Positions 53,401 to 60,400 of a stretch of 64,000 nt of DNA are shown here, in pieces. The stretch lies in the NCBI GenBank assembly GCA_030248215.1, contig JASANG010001012.1, forward strand, positions 19,609-83,608, read 5' to 3'. The notes under the pieces were generated by a model. The model saw only the letters and a list, made by a program, of their open reading frames with translations, made no database searches and was not told the origin of the DNA. Within the stretch, counting starts at the first letter, position 1; every line of letters begins with the position of its first letter. The stretch comes from Enoplolaimus lenunculus (Eukaryota; Nematoda; Enoplea; Enoplida; Thoracostomopsidae). The position numbers and the translations under genes were made by a program.

Positions 53401-55715
53401 GTTTCCCGGGGGGGGGGGCAGCTGATTTTGCTGGGGGGCATTTTGTTGGGGGGCGGCCGAAAATTCGACGGGGGGCCTTTCCGGGGGCGGAAAAATTTTC
53501 GCCGGGGGAAAAATGAAAATTTCGAAAAGTGCTGGGGAACCCCCTCCACCCCCGCCCCGCTGTGGAGAAGCCAGCACACTATGTGTGAAATGTTGGAAAA
53601 TTTCAAATACTTGAATTATATAAAGCAGAATTTTGTATATACTTTTTTATTATTTTTCAATGAAATATTTTTCCAAAATTAATTTAAGTATTCATTTTCA
53701 ACGAATTTTTTGCATTATTATTTTAAAATTACTGCAGTGACCCAAATGAGAGGAGAGGGCTGATATTTATTTGACCTCGATAATGCAATTATACTTTGGA
53801 ATGTTACTTTCAAAACTTAAGTACACTTTAAAGTGTCTAACTCAACTTTATTTGGTCCTGGAGTCATTCATGAGCTACAATCAGGGATAATTGACATTTA
53901 TAGGCTTTAATTAGGCTTTAGAGACTCTATCCGCTTACCGACTCTTATTAGGGATACGAACTCCAATTGATTGTAACTCAAAATGGGGACCCCTCTTATT
54001 ACCCCCTCTTATTTGGGTCACTATAGTATATCAAATTAAGTATATATTTTTCAAACACATTTTTTGCTTTAATAATTTAAGTTTCCAAACTTGGCTGTTA
54101 TGATATGGAATATTCGTGTTACCGTGACGACAAAGCTTCGTGCGTCAACGCTGATAATTATGTTTTCTACAAAAATCACACCAAAAACGGTCTTGTTTGT
54201 CAGCAATGGAACTCAGCTTCGCCCCACGACATTCCTTCTGAGTACCGGAACCAGCCTCGAAACTGGTGCCGGAACCCAAACGGCGTCTACCGGAGCCCTT
54301 GGTGTTATACGACTGACCCGCTTGTCGAATGGGACTATTGTTTTTACCCATGTGATCGTACGTTTTGGATGAAAAAATTGGAAGCGAGGGGGCTTTCGAG
54401 TCATTTTAATCAGCCTGATTTTTCTGCAAGAAGAAAACTCTAATTTCGTATTTCCGTACACTTTTGCTCTCGCCTTAGACCTGGGCCCGTATTCTAAAAT
54501 GTGTATAGTACCAATTACCAGTTGGTGATAGTTCTTGTAACTTTCGAACCAGTAAACCGTGAGGCTCAAAACGAAGCAAATTTTTCACATATGATTTGTT
54601 CTTCATTTGTGCCAATTTTGAGTTCGATAACTACGATAGTGAGTTTGAAAAACTATTACTAACTGATGATAGTTGCTATACACATTTGAAAATATGTGCG
54701 CTAAACTTATTTTTATACTTCTGTTTAAAATACCCCATCGTCTTTAGGTTTAGTATAGCTTTAAAAAGTATTGCAGCACACATAGATTATATTTAGGCTT
54801 AGGTTTAGACTTCAAAGTCACACTTCCGTTAGCTATAATTTAGTTAAAATATATATTAAGTATTGCTGAGATTGGATGTTAGTATCTTTGCTTTTATGTC
54901 TTGAATATTTATGTTTTTTGTTTTTATTTCCTGAATATTTATGTTTTTTTATTTCCTGGATGTTTATGTTTTTTGTTTTTATTTCCTGAATATTTATGTT
55001 TTTTATTTCCTGGATGTTTATGTTTTTTGTTTTTATTTCCTGAATATTTATGTTTTTTTATTTCCTGGATGTTTATGTTTTTTTGTTTCTATTTCTAGCG
55101 GTCGATGTTATTCGAAATGAACACGAGTTGAGAACTTCACATCACGAGCTGCAAGCGAACCCAATTGATATTAATGATCCCACACGTTGGCTGGTAAGAA
55201 TTTTTTATTTGTCGATACCTTTACACTTTTCCCAGCGTTTAAAGTTAAAACTTAGGCAAAGCCTTAGGCGAACTATTAGGTTTAGTCTTAAGCTCTATTC
55301 ACACGTACAAGTTTTGCAGGAAAAATTTGCAGTTGTAAATTGCAAGCGAAAGATCGGTCACAAAACTGCTTTGAAGCTCTCATACAAATAAACCGCTGTA
55401 ATTTCTGCAACTACATACAGCTTAACACTTAGGCTTAGCCTTAGGGTTAGTAATATACTGCTGTTACAGCCCTGTTCTATACATTGGCCCGAAACGCTGT
55501 GATGCTTCAAACGTCTCAATGCGTCCAGTTGTATATTAAATACTTTTCGTTTTATACAAAATTTATAATTTCAGATAACATCAAAAATGTGTTCAATTAT
55601 TTTGCAAAATCCGCATTTAAGTTCGCGATATAATAAATGTTTAACTCGAGCAGAAGACGCAGATTTGTACAAACCGGACGGTTTGAAGTTTCTTAGCGAA
55701 AACAGTTGTGGTTAA
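41371..55715 (+). CDS. Gene 3: secreted four-kringle protein, 10 core exons plus two linker exons
   Basis: Exons: 41371-41427, 43208-43354, 44460-44520, 45208-45273, 47805-48062, 48260-48520, 49223-49522, 50915-50989, 51808-51882, 54082-54357, 55099-55193, 55575-55715. Coding sum 1812 nt (603 aa) with both 75-nt exons. Nearest paralogue is gene 2; shared introns are nearly identical over hundreds of bases, so the duplication is recent. Gene 3 carries two copies of the linker exon where gene 2 has one. In kringle 3 the usual WD before the fifth core Cys is WG. Secreted; function unknown. Confidence 0.87.
41505..41572 (+). mobile_element. TTAGGC-core element, right end, gene 3 intron 1
   Basis: TATGGCAGTCCCAAAGAAAA then CGTTCTGCTCCTGATCC and TTACATGGGCC; the uninterrupted counterpart of the split element in gene 2. 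Confidence 0.7.
42005..42251 (+). mobile_element. 247-bp tRNA-like insertion, gene 3 only
   Basis: Flanked by GGCAA on both sides (42000-42004 and 42252-42256); gene 2 has the empty site with one GGCAA (about 26907). Contains a tRNA-like block at 42121-42195 with a perfect 7-bp acceptor stem CGGGCTA/TAGCCCG, an A-box-like TGGCGCAGTGG and a B-box-like GTTCGATCCCC. The anticodon arm does not pair well. Probably a SINE. Confidence 0.8.
42260..42850. mobile_element. GTTATAAC-type element, gene 3 intron 1
   Basis: GCGGGGTTTATGATATAAAA left end, GCTCCAGTTATAACGTGAAC right end, flanked by TTA and TA. Shared with gene 2. Confidence 0.72.
43208..43354 (+). CDS. Gene 3 exon 2: N-terminal Cys segment
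   Basis: 147 nt, phase 0-0, same encoded peptide as gene 2 with a silent change. Flanking intron DNA is also nearly identical to gene 2. Confidence 0.9.
43562..43700 (-). mobile_element. TTAGGC-core MITE (type A), gene 3 intron 2
   Basis: GGCCATTGTAAAGATCAAG left, TTCTATACATTG right; same insertion as in gene 2. Confidence 0.7.
43945..44255. mobile_element. CAAGAGTG-type MITE, gene 3 only
   Basis: CAACAAGGATATGCAACTGT left; AAAAACGCAACGCCCGGTAG and CAAGAGTTGCACAATATTG right. Inside a block of about 0.7 kb (43700-44390) that gene 2 lacks. Confidence 0.65.
44460..44520 (+). CDS. Gene 3 exon 3: short linker
   Basis: 61 nt, phase 0 to 1; encodes the same LTKYVEYDLKEW peptide as gene 2. Confidence 0.85.
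45208..45273 (+). CDS. Gene 3 exon 4: acidic PLPPY linker
   Basis: 66 nt, phase 1-1; acidic run then PLPPYLALKETTQR as in gene 2. Donor GTACGT. A 2.5-kb intron full of repeats follows; the matching intron of gene 2 is only about 0.6 kb. Confidence 0.87.
45555..45715 (-). mobile_element. TTAGGC-core MITE (type A), gene 3 intron 4
   Basis: GGCCCATGTAAAGATCAGGG left end, GTGGGACTGCAATAAAACAA, then GCTTA words and ATATGTTTCTACTACTG. Confidence 0.65.
45716..45970. mobile_element. AACTCA-type MITE, gene 3 only
   Basis: CACTGTAAACTTCAGTGAGT left end, TTTACAGCG right end, dense AACTCAGA/TGAGTT half-sites between. Confidence 0.75.
46440..46900 (+). mobile_element. LTR-like promoter segment, copy 2 (fossil)
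   Basis: TATGCAAATAAGCTTC octamer-like words, GGTATAAAAGCAGGTGC, then CAGGCATTCAGTATG; paralogous to 39945-40265. Probably part of the 2-kb insertion that separates exons 4 and 5 of gene 3. Family not determined. Confidence 0.35.
47210..47715 (-). mobile_element. GC-rich retroelement-like segment, copy 2 (inverted)
   Basis: Reverse complement matches 35536-36060 over about 500 bp, including GGCAGGCAAAATTC and the GGTTGGGACC end. Absent from the matching intron of gene 2. Fossil; no intact gene. Confidence 0.45.
47805..48062 (+). CDS. Gene 3 exon 5: kringle 1
   Basis: 258 nt, phase 1-1, close match to gene 2. Reads DTRNRTHQG where gene 2 has GRRNRTHQG. The acceptor again follows one end of a CACGTGCAAG-type MITE. 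Confidence 0.94.
48260..48520 (+). CDS. Gene 3 exon 6: kringle 2
   Basis: 261 nt, phase 1-1; CQRW, NYCMNPD, GPWCYT and FEHC motifs. The intron before it is under 200 bp, against about 3.1 kb in gene 2, because the minisatellite is absent. Confidence 0.94.
48588..49019. mobile_element. AACTCA-type MITE, two overlapping copies
   Basis: Two rounds of AACTCAGA/TGAGTT half-sites; right end TTTACAGTG at 49019. Lies between kringle 2 and kringle 3 of gene 3. Confidence 0.6.
49223..49522 (+). CDS. Gene 3 exon 7: kringle 3
   Basis: 300 nt, phase 1-1; CHDRANNC, CLEW, SCHIGNY, PWCYTS motifs. The upstream acceptor TTTTCAG gives a short N-terminal extension (ISVFTFF). WG replaces WD before the fifth core Cys. 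Confidence 0.87.
49592..49821. mobile_element. AACTCA-type MITE
   Basis: CACTGTAAATTTCAATGAGT left end; AAAATCAACTCACTGGAATT right end. In the intron after kringle 3 of gene 3. Confidence 0.72.
49937..50530. mobile_element. GTTATAAC-type element
   Basis: GGGTTCACGTTATAACTGGG left end; ATATCATATGATATT palindromes inside; GACGTCGAATCAACATGGGA and CAAACGTG near a decayed right end. Confidence 0.65.
50915..50989 (+). CDS. Gene 3 linker exon a
   Basis: 75 nt, phase 1-1, acceptor TTTTAG, donor GTAAGC. Encodes VGVSIYGNIVEMQPFS and IFIGSNVL; homologous to the linker exon of gene 2. Confidence 0.6.
51155..51715. mobile_element. CAAGAGTG-type MITE split by an AACTCA-type MITE
   Basis: CAAGAGTGTGTAACAGTAAA left end; AAAAACGCAACGCCCGGAGG and CAGTTGCACACTCTTG right end, with a whole AACTCA MITE between. 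Confidence 0.7.
51333..51585. mobile_element. AACTCA-type MITE nested in a CAAGAGTG-type MITE
   Basis: CACTGTTAATTCCAATGAGT to CACCGGAATTTACAGTG: complete inverted ends. Confidence 0.8.
51808..51882 (+). CDS. Gene 3 linker exon b
   Basis: 75 nt, phase 1-1, acceptor TTTCAG, donor GTAAGC. Encodes VRVSVFRVVNEIKRGS and LFIGPGFL. Second homologous copy; either copy or both can be spliced in without a frame change. Confidence 0.6.
51960..52410. mobile_element. TATTCGGGTCAATACAG-type element, complete
   Basis: Inverted ends TACTGTATTGACCCGAATAA and TTATTCGGGTCAATACAGTA. 451 bp, no coding capacity. Starts 78 bp after linker exon b. Confidence 0.82.
52689..52878 (-). mobile_element. TTAGGC-core MITE (type B)
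   Basis: GGGCCATGTTACTTTAAGGG left; AATCTACTGTTACGCCC and GTAACATTGGCC right; two blocks of GGTTTAGGCTTAG around CATTTTTGCAACGCTGAGG. Confidence 0.78.
53343..53574. mobile_element. G-rich MITE with perfect 16-bp inverted ends
   Basis: CTGGCTTCTCCACAGC and GCTGTGGAGAAGCCAG, flanked by CACAC on both sides. The interior has many G runs on the + strand (one of about ten), in stark contrast to the AT-rich surroundings. Confidence 0.82.
53730..54028. mobile_element. TATTCGGGTCAATACAG-type element, short copy
   Basis: TACTGCAGTGACCCAAATGA left end, TTATTTGGGTCACTATAGTA right end; interior shares GGTCCTGGAGTCATT with 51960. Confidence 0.75.
54082..54357 (+). CDS. Gene 3 exon 8: kringle 4
   Basis: 276 nt, phase 1-1; CYDMEYSC, KNHTKNG, CQQW, NWCRNPNG, PWCYTTD, WDYC. 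Acceptor TTTAAG as in gene 2, donor GTACGT. Confidence 0.92.
54490..54700. mobile_element. CTCAAATGTGTAGCA-type MITE
   Basis: AAAATGTGTATAGTACCAAT left end and TAGTTGCTATACACATTTGA right end (inverted); CAGTTGGTGATAG and AACTGATGATAG form a second inner inverted pair. Confidence 0.7.
54895..55095. repeat. T-rich tandem repeat against a splice acceptor
   Basis: Alternating units near TTTATGTTTTTTGTTTTTAT + TTCCTGAA and TTTATGTTTTTTATTTCC + TGGATG, about six units, ending at the acceptor of gene 3 exon 9. Gene 2 has a single such stretch before its exon 9. Confidence 0.85.
55099..55193 (+). CDS. Gene 3 exon 9: C-terminal segment
   Basis: 95 nt, phase 1 to 0; encodes VDVIRNEHELRTSHHELQ and ends INDPTRWL. 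Its acceptor ends a T-rich tandem repeat (54895-55095). Confidence 0.87.
55288..55400. mobile_element. CACGTGCAAG-type MITE, one end
   Basis: AAGCTCTATTCACACGTACA then AGTTTTGCAGG; matches one end of 26326-26605. Confidence 0.5.
55421..55489 (-). mobile_element. TTAGGC-core element fragment, gene 3 intron 9
   Basis: CTTAGGCTTAGCCTTAGGG then CTGTTACAGCCCTGTTCTAT and ACATTGGCC: one terminus with a short core. Confidence 0.6.
55575..55715 (+). CDS. Gene 3 exon 10: C-terminus and stop
   Basis: 46 codons plus TAA; differs from gene 2 by only a few bases. The second AATAAA of gene 2 reads AATAAC here, so another poly(A) signal is probably used. Confidence 0.9.
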   Translation: MTSKMCSIILQNPHLSSRYNKCLTRAEDADLYKPDGLKFLSENSCG

Positions 55716-55769
55716 ATTAATAACGCCAACAGTCGATAACGCATCCTTGAACAAGAGTATGTAACTGGG

Positions 55770-56035
55770 TACATTCTGTGTAGGAAAATATATATCCGGC
55801 ACGCGTTGCGTTTTTGGCCTACCAACGAACCCGCTTGTTTTAGTAGGGGGTACATCTTGTGCGAACAATGGCACTTTATGTATCCGGTATCAAAAATGCT
55901 CCGCTTACTGTTAATTATGGCACGGTGATAGCGACCCCCCTCTAAATAAAGAGGGGTCGGTGAAAACTAAACGCCCGGTGGTACATTTTGTACAAAGCCC
56001 CGAGAGTTACATACCCTTGTATCATGCACTCTTGA
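55770..56035. mobile_element. CAAGAGTG-type MITE downstream of gene 3
   Basis: CAAGAGTATGTAACTGGGTA left; AACGCCCGGTGGTACATTTT and GAGAGTTACATACCCTTG right. Counterpart of 39271-39560. Confidence 0.68.
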
Positions 56036-56435
56036 TGAAACTCAAAGTATAGCAAAGTGCTCTAAGTAAAATTAATAGGAATAAACAGTTATTCAGTCCA
56101 AATACTAATAAATTCCAAATACTAATAAATCTGGCTTAATCTGCTATCTGATGTTAATACAACATTTTGGCTGTGCTAATTGGCTATTTGAGTAACCCAA
56201 CTATGATTGACAATCAGCTTTTATACTGAGCTGCAATTTACTCCGAATAGTAAATTGGTCCAGGTCAATTAGTAATTGCCTTGAATAGCAGATTGGTCTG
56301 CGACATATGCACAGTGAAGCTACTCGAAAGAATGAAAAAATTCTATTTTTTGTTTATGTGACCTATGTAAAGAATATGGGCCTGCCCATTGAGAGACAGA
56401 CAAAGTTAAGAGACTTAGACAATTTCGCTAATTTA

Positions 56436-56582
56436 AAGAACAAGGGGCGGAACAGTATTATAAGCATATTCCTAAGCCTAAAAGCCTAAGCCTAAGCCTA
56501 AGCATAACAATGAGCATATTGCTAAACCTATCCCTAAGCCTATGCCTAAGCCAAGCAAAAAGTTAGTCTAAAGCTCATTGCA
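56436..56582 (+). mobile_element. TTAGGC-core MITE (type A), right end lost
   Basis: AAAGAACAAGGGGCGGAACA then GTATTATAAGCATATTCC and CCTAAG units; stops after GTCTAAAGCTCATTGCAG. Confidence 0.65.
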
Positions 56583-56998
56583 GATATGTGCTATAAAATT
56601 TACAAATTAAACATTATTCAAATGGTCTAATTTCACGTCACCTTTACAGTCGGCAAGTTTTGTCGATCTCCGGTTCCGGTATTTTTCACTTCCGGTTGCA
56701 CGCTGCTAAATGCCTATCATATAGACGTTATCTTGAATCTGCAATCTAAATATTAAAAAAGCAAGTGTACTAAACGGTAATATCTAAACCAGGCAATTCA
56801 GGCAATCTTGAATTGCAATTATAGGAGGCCCTCAAATTATTCTCGACCCCCCAAAAAAATTTTCCACGGACGCCCCTGAAGCATTTGCTCTTTGCAACTT
56901 AACGATTTACTTAACCTATAAGTACAGTACTAGAAACGATAAATTGGTTAAGCAATTACTTTTAGTAGCCTGTTTAAATGCTTATTTATAGCTAAAAT

Positions 56999-57182
56999 GG
57001 CCAATGTTACTTTAAGAAACGTAACAGTAGATTACGCGTATTCCTAAGCCTAAGCCTAAGTGTTGCAGGAATGTGTTCCTAAGCCTAAGCCTAAGGCTAA
57101 GCAAAAAATGATATCTAGTATCTAAATTTACTCTTTTATAGACCCACCAGTAACCTATACGCCCCTTAAAGTAACAAGAGCC
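56999..57182 (+). mobile_element. TTAGGC-core MITE (type B)
   Basis: GGCCAATGTTACTTTAAGAA left; GCCCCTTAAAGTAACAAGAG right; CCTAAG units around GTTGCAGGAATGTGTTCC. Confidence 0.78.
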
Positions 57183-57396
57183 ACGACAATAGTAGGAATT
57201 TAGGATCGCAACCTGTCTCTTGCAGAAATATTGGTATTCAAACATTTTTTGTGTAAAATTTAACCTTTTTATGACAGGCCTGGGACGACCCACGCCTTGT
57301 GTTCTACGGAAGAACTTTTCATATTTTTCAGTTGAAGTCAATATTTCTTTTTGAAGGCAGTTGGTTTTTGAACTAAATTTGATTGGACGGTAGAAA

Positions 57397-57447
57397 ATGC
57401 TTTGTTACTATTTGGTCGTTATCACATTTACTGCACAGGCGGCTCAA
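57397..57447 (+). CDS. Gene 4 exon 1: signal peptide
   Basis: Encodes MLCYYLVVITFTAQAAQ, a clear signal peptide with an Ala-x-Ala-type end, then donor GTAAGC in phase 0. Confidence 0.8.
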
Positions 57448-60400
57448 GTAAGCGTATTAACCCTTCTAGAAACGTGGTTTTTGCAACCGACTGGCCTCTG
57501 GTGCACTTTCCCTTACATTTAAAAGGCTTAGAAGTTAGGTTTGAGTTTAGGCAAACGCTGAGGTAAAGGTTTGAGCTCAGATTTAGGCATGCATTTTCTG
57601 AAACCTAACACTAAACCTTAAGTCCCATTCCCCGAAAGATATGGCCACGCCGGGAATCGAACCTCGGACCTCTCGCTCGCGAGTCAAGCGCGCTACCTAT
57701 TACACCACCCGGCCGATATTATAATTTCCTCTGGTGCTATATGTGCACGAGTATGTATGTGTCTTAACATTACACACTCTGCACATACACAAGCTACACC
57801 GCATATACTCACAAGCCTGAGGATTGTTTTGCGTCCATGTATCAGCGTGTTACACAATAGATTATAAGGCCAATGTTACTTTAAGGGGCGTAACAGTAGA
57901 TGAAGCGCATTCCTAAGCCTACGCCTTAGACTAAGCGTTTAAAAATGAATTCGTAAGCCTAAGCCTAAGCCTAAGCGTTACAAAAATGAAGTCCTAAGCC
58001 TAAATCTAAGCCTAAGCGAAAAAAAGTAATCTAGAATCTAAGCCTACTCTTTTATAGACCCACCAGGAACCTGGACGCCCCTTAAAGTAACATGGGCCAT
58101 AAAGTCTATAAATTGTCAAACATATTCTGTGGCGGCTCTGAGCTCCGAGCTCCCATTGGCTACAGTAATTTCAAAGTAAAATTGCAAAAATGTTGTCACA
58201 AAATTTGCGTTAATATTGTTTCTTCAGCTTATTAATTTGACAAATAAAATATTGATTTTAGATTTTCGCTATAATCGACTTAAATTACGGACTCAAGCTG
58301 GAACCGCGACCTACAGAATCGGTTGAGTTGTTACCGTGTGCATCGGGACGACCGTGCTACTTTAAGCAGTGCCTTAAAACAGGATACGACCATGCTCCGA
58401 ATGCTATGGTAAGCGGATACACTATTACCTTTAATAGACCACATTAAATTTTTTAGTTTAAAACATTTAAAGAAATCGTCTAATACAAGGTTTAAAACTC
58501 GTGTAAAGATTAGCGGCAGAACGTTTTTCTTTGGCACGGCAACAGACTAAGCTTACGCTTTAGAATAATTTGCTTAGGCTTAGGCTTACGTATCGGCTCA
58601 TTACCGTTAGGCTTAGGTATCAGCTCACTACGCTTAGACTTCGGCTTAGGCTTACGCTTGCAATATTCTTATACTGCTGTTCCGCCCCTAATTTTTACAT
58701 GGGTCCAACGTTGATAGGATATAATATTTCGTACGAAAATTTCTAAACGAACGTGGAAAAGGTAACTTTTACAAGCTTTAGAACAACCTGCTGGATCTTA
58801 GAGTCTACAATGTATTTTCTATTTAATTCTAAAATATAGCTCAGAAGTTTGTGAAATTTTAAAAATAAGAATTAATATTTCGCTGAGAAATAAAATAAAA
58901 TTTAAACAAAATCAAGTTAAAAATATTGTTTTTGCTAAGTTTGCAAGTCATGCCGTTGTAAGCTCATGTACAGATCAAAGGCGGACAAATTTTACGTTGA
59001 ACTGCAATAGAGTAAGCTTGAGTTATTGACCAATCATTTTTTTAGGCTTGGGCTGTAGGTTCAGATTTAGGTGCAAGCGTTTTCTTACACTTTGGCTTAA
59101 GCTTAGCAATTTTTGCTAAATATGCGAGTTATGTCGCATAGTCTCATATACAGATCAAGGGTGGGCTGTTTTTTAAGAGACTGCAATAGAGTAAGCTTTA
59201 GTTTTATCTTTTTGCTTAAGTGTAGGCTTAGGTTTAGGTACAAGCTAATCCTTGCACTTATGCGGGGTTCACGTTATAACTGGGGCAGCCTGGAACACGG
59301 TTTGTCCCTATGACTATAGCTGGTAACATTTTGTCTGACCGTTTATCCGCTATGAGATTCAAAAAATTTGAATTGTCTGCTATCCTGATGTGAAATCTAC
59401 TGTTTGTACTGCAATATCATATGATATTCCAAATATTGTCTGCGAGTATCATATGATATGTTTGAAAATGTCTGCAAAGTTGTAGTAAACTAGCTTGATT
59501 GCACTGTAGAATGTCATATGATACTAAAATTTCAAATTTGAATTATTTGTACTTAGGAGTATATTTTGGGAAAAACTTAGCGAGAAACAAAACGGTAGAA
59601 GCTTATTCAACTTGCGAAATCATTTAGTGCTGCATTATCCGACTTTTTACTGTTTTATTTAGCATGCACAAATTCCATTGTCCTGTATAAATTTCATATG
59701 ATATTTAGTAGAATGTTGGAATATCGTATGATATTCGCATAAATGTCCCGCAGTATCATATGACAAATGGTTATTTGTATACGATGATCGCGTGACATCA
59801 GTGATTTGTAAGCCAATGTCATATGACATTCACATTTTGTCTACATAAACGCTATTCGGATCACAAAATTTTATGTTGACGTCGAATCAACTGGACAAAA
59901 CGTGTTCCAAGCTGCCCCAGTTATAACGTGAACGCCGCATTAGGCGTAGGATTAGGAACATGCTTGCACTACTGTTACGGTTCTGATCCATACATTGGCC
60001 CTGCTACTATGTTATATGTTACTATTCAGTGTCAAACCACGCACAGTTATTTAAACGATGTGTATTCCACACAAGCCCTTTCGTGTGAAGAATTTGGGCC
60101 AATGCATAGAACAGAGGTGTAATAGTACTATAAGCATATTCGTAAACCTAACCCTAAGCCCACGCAAAACAGATTAGTCTAAAGCTTGTGCTTGCTCCCA
60201 TTTCAGTCCCACAGAAAAACGTTCCGCCCCTGATCTTTACACGGGCCAGAATTTTTGCTATGCAAATTGTCTATCAGAAGCTCAGAGTGTGATTTCTATA
60301 GAGCCGGCATAAAAATCGTAGCTACGACCATAAATAAAATGATGCTCTGGATTTCAATTTTAGCTGTCACATTACATTGAGTACGATATGAAAGAAACGC

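Larger units (their letters stand above)
55716..57396. other. Spacer between genes 3 and 4
   Basis: Holds a CAAGAGTG MITE, an unassigned AT-rich stretch, a TTAGGC type A element without right end and a type B element. About 56 bp before the gene 4 start lies CATATTTTTCAG, a good splice-acceptor-like site. Confidence 0.6.

Noticed and set aside
53220-53682. Gly- or Pro-rich frames on both strands
   Set aside because: They come from the G-rich MITE with inverted ends, not from a gene.
54901-55098. Frame of repeated YVFCFYFL-like residues before gene 3 exon 9
   Set aside because: Translation of the T-rich tandem repeat in the intron.
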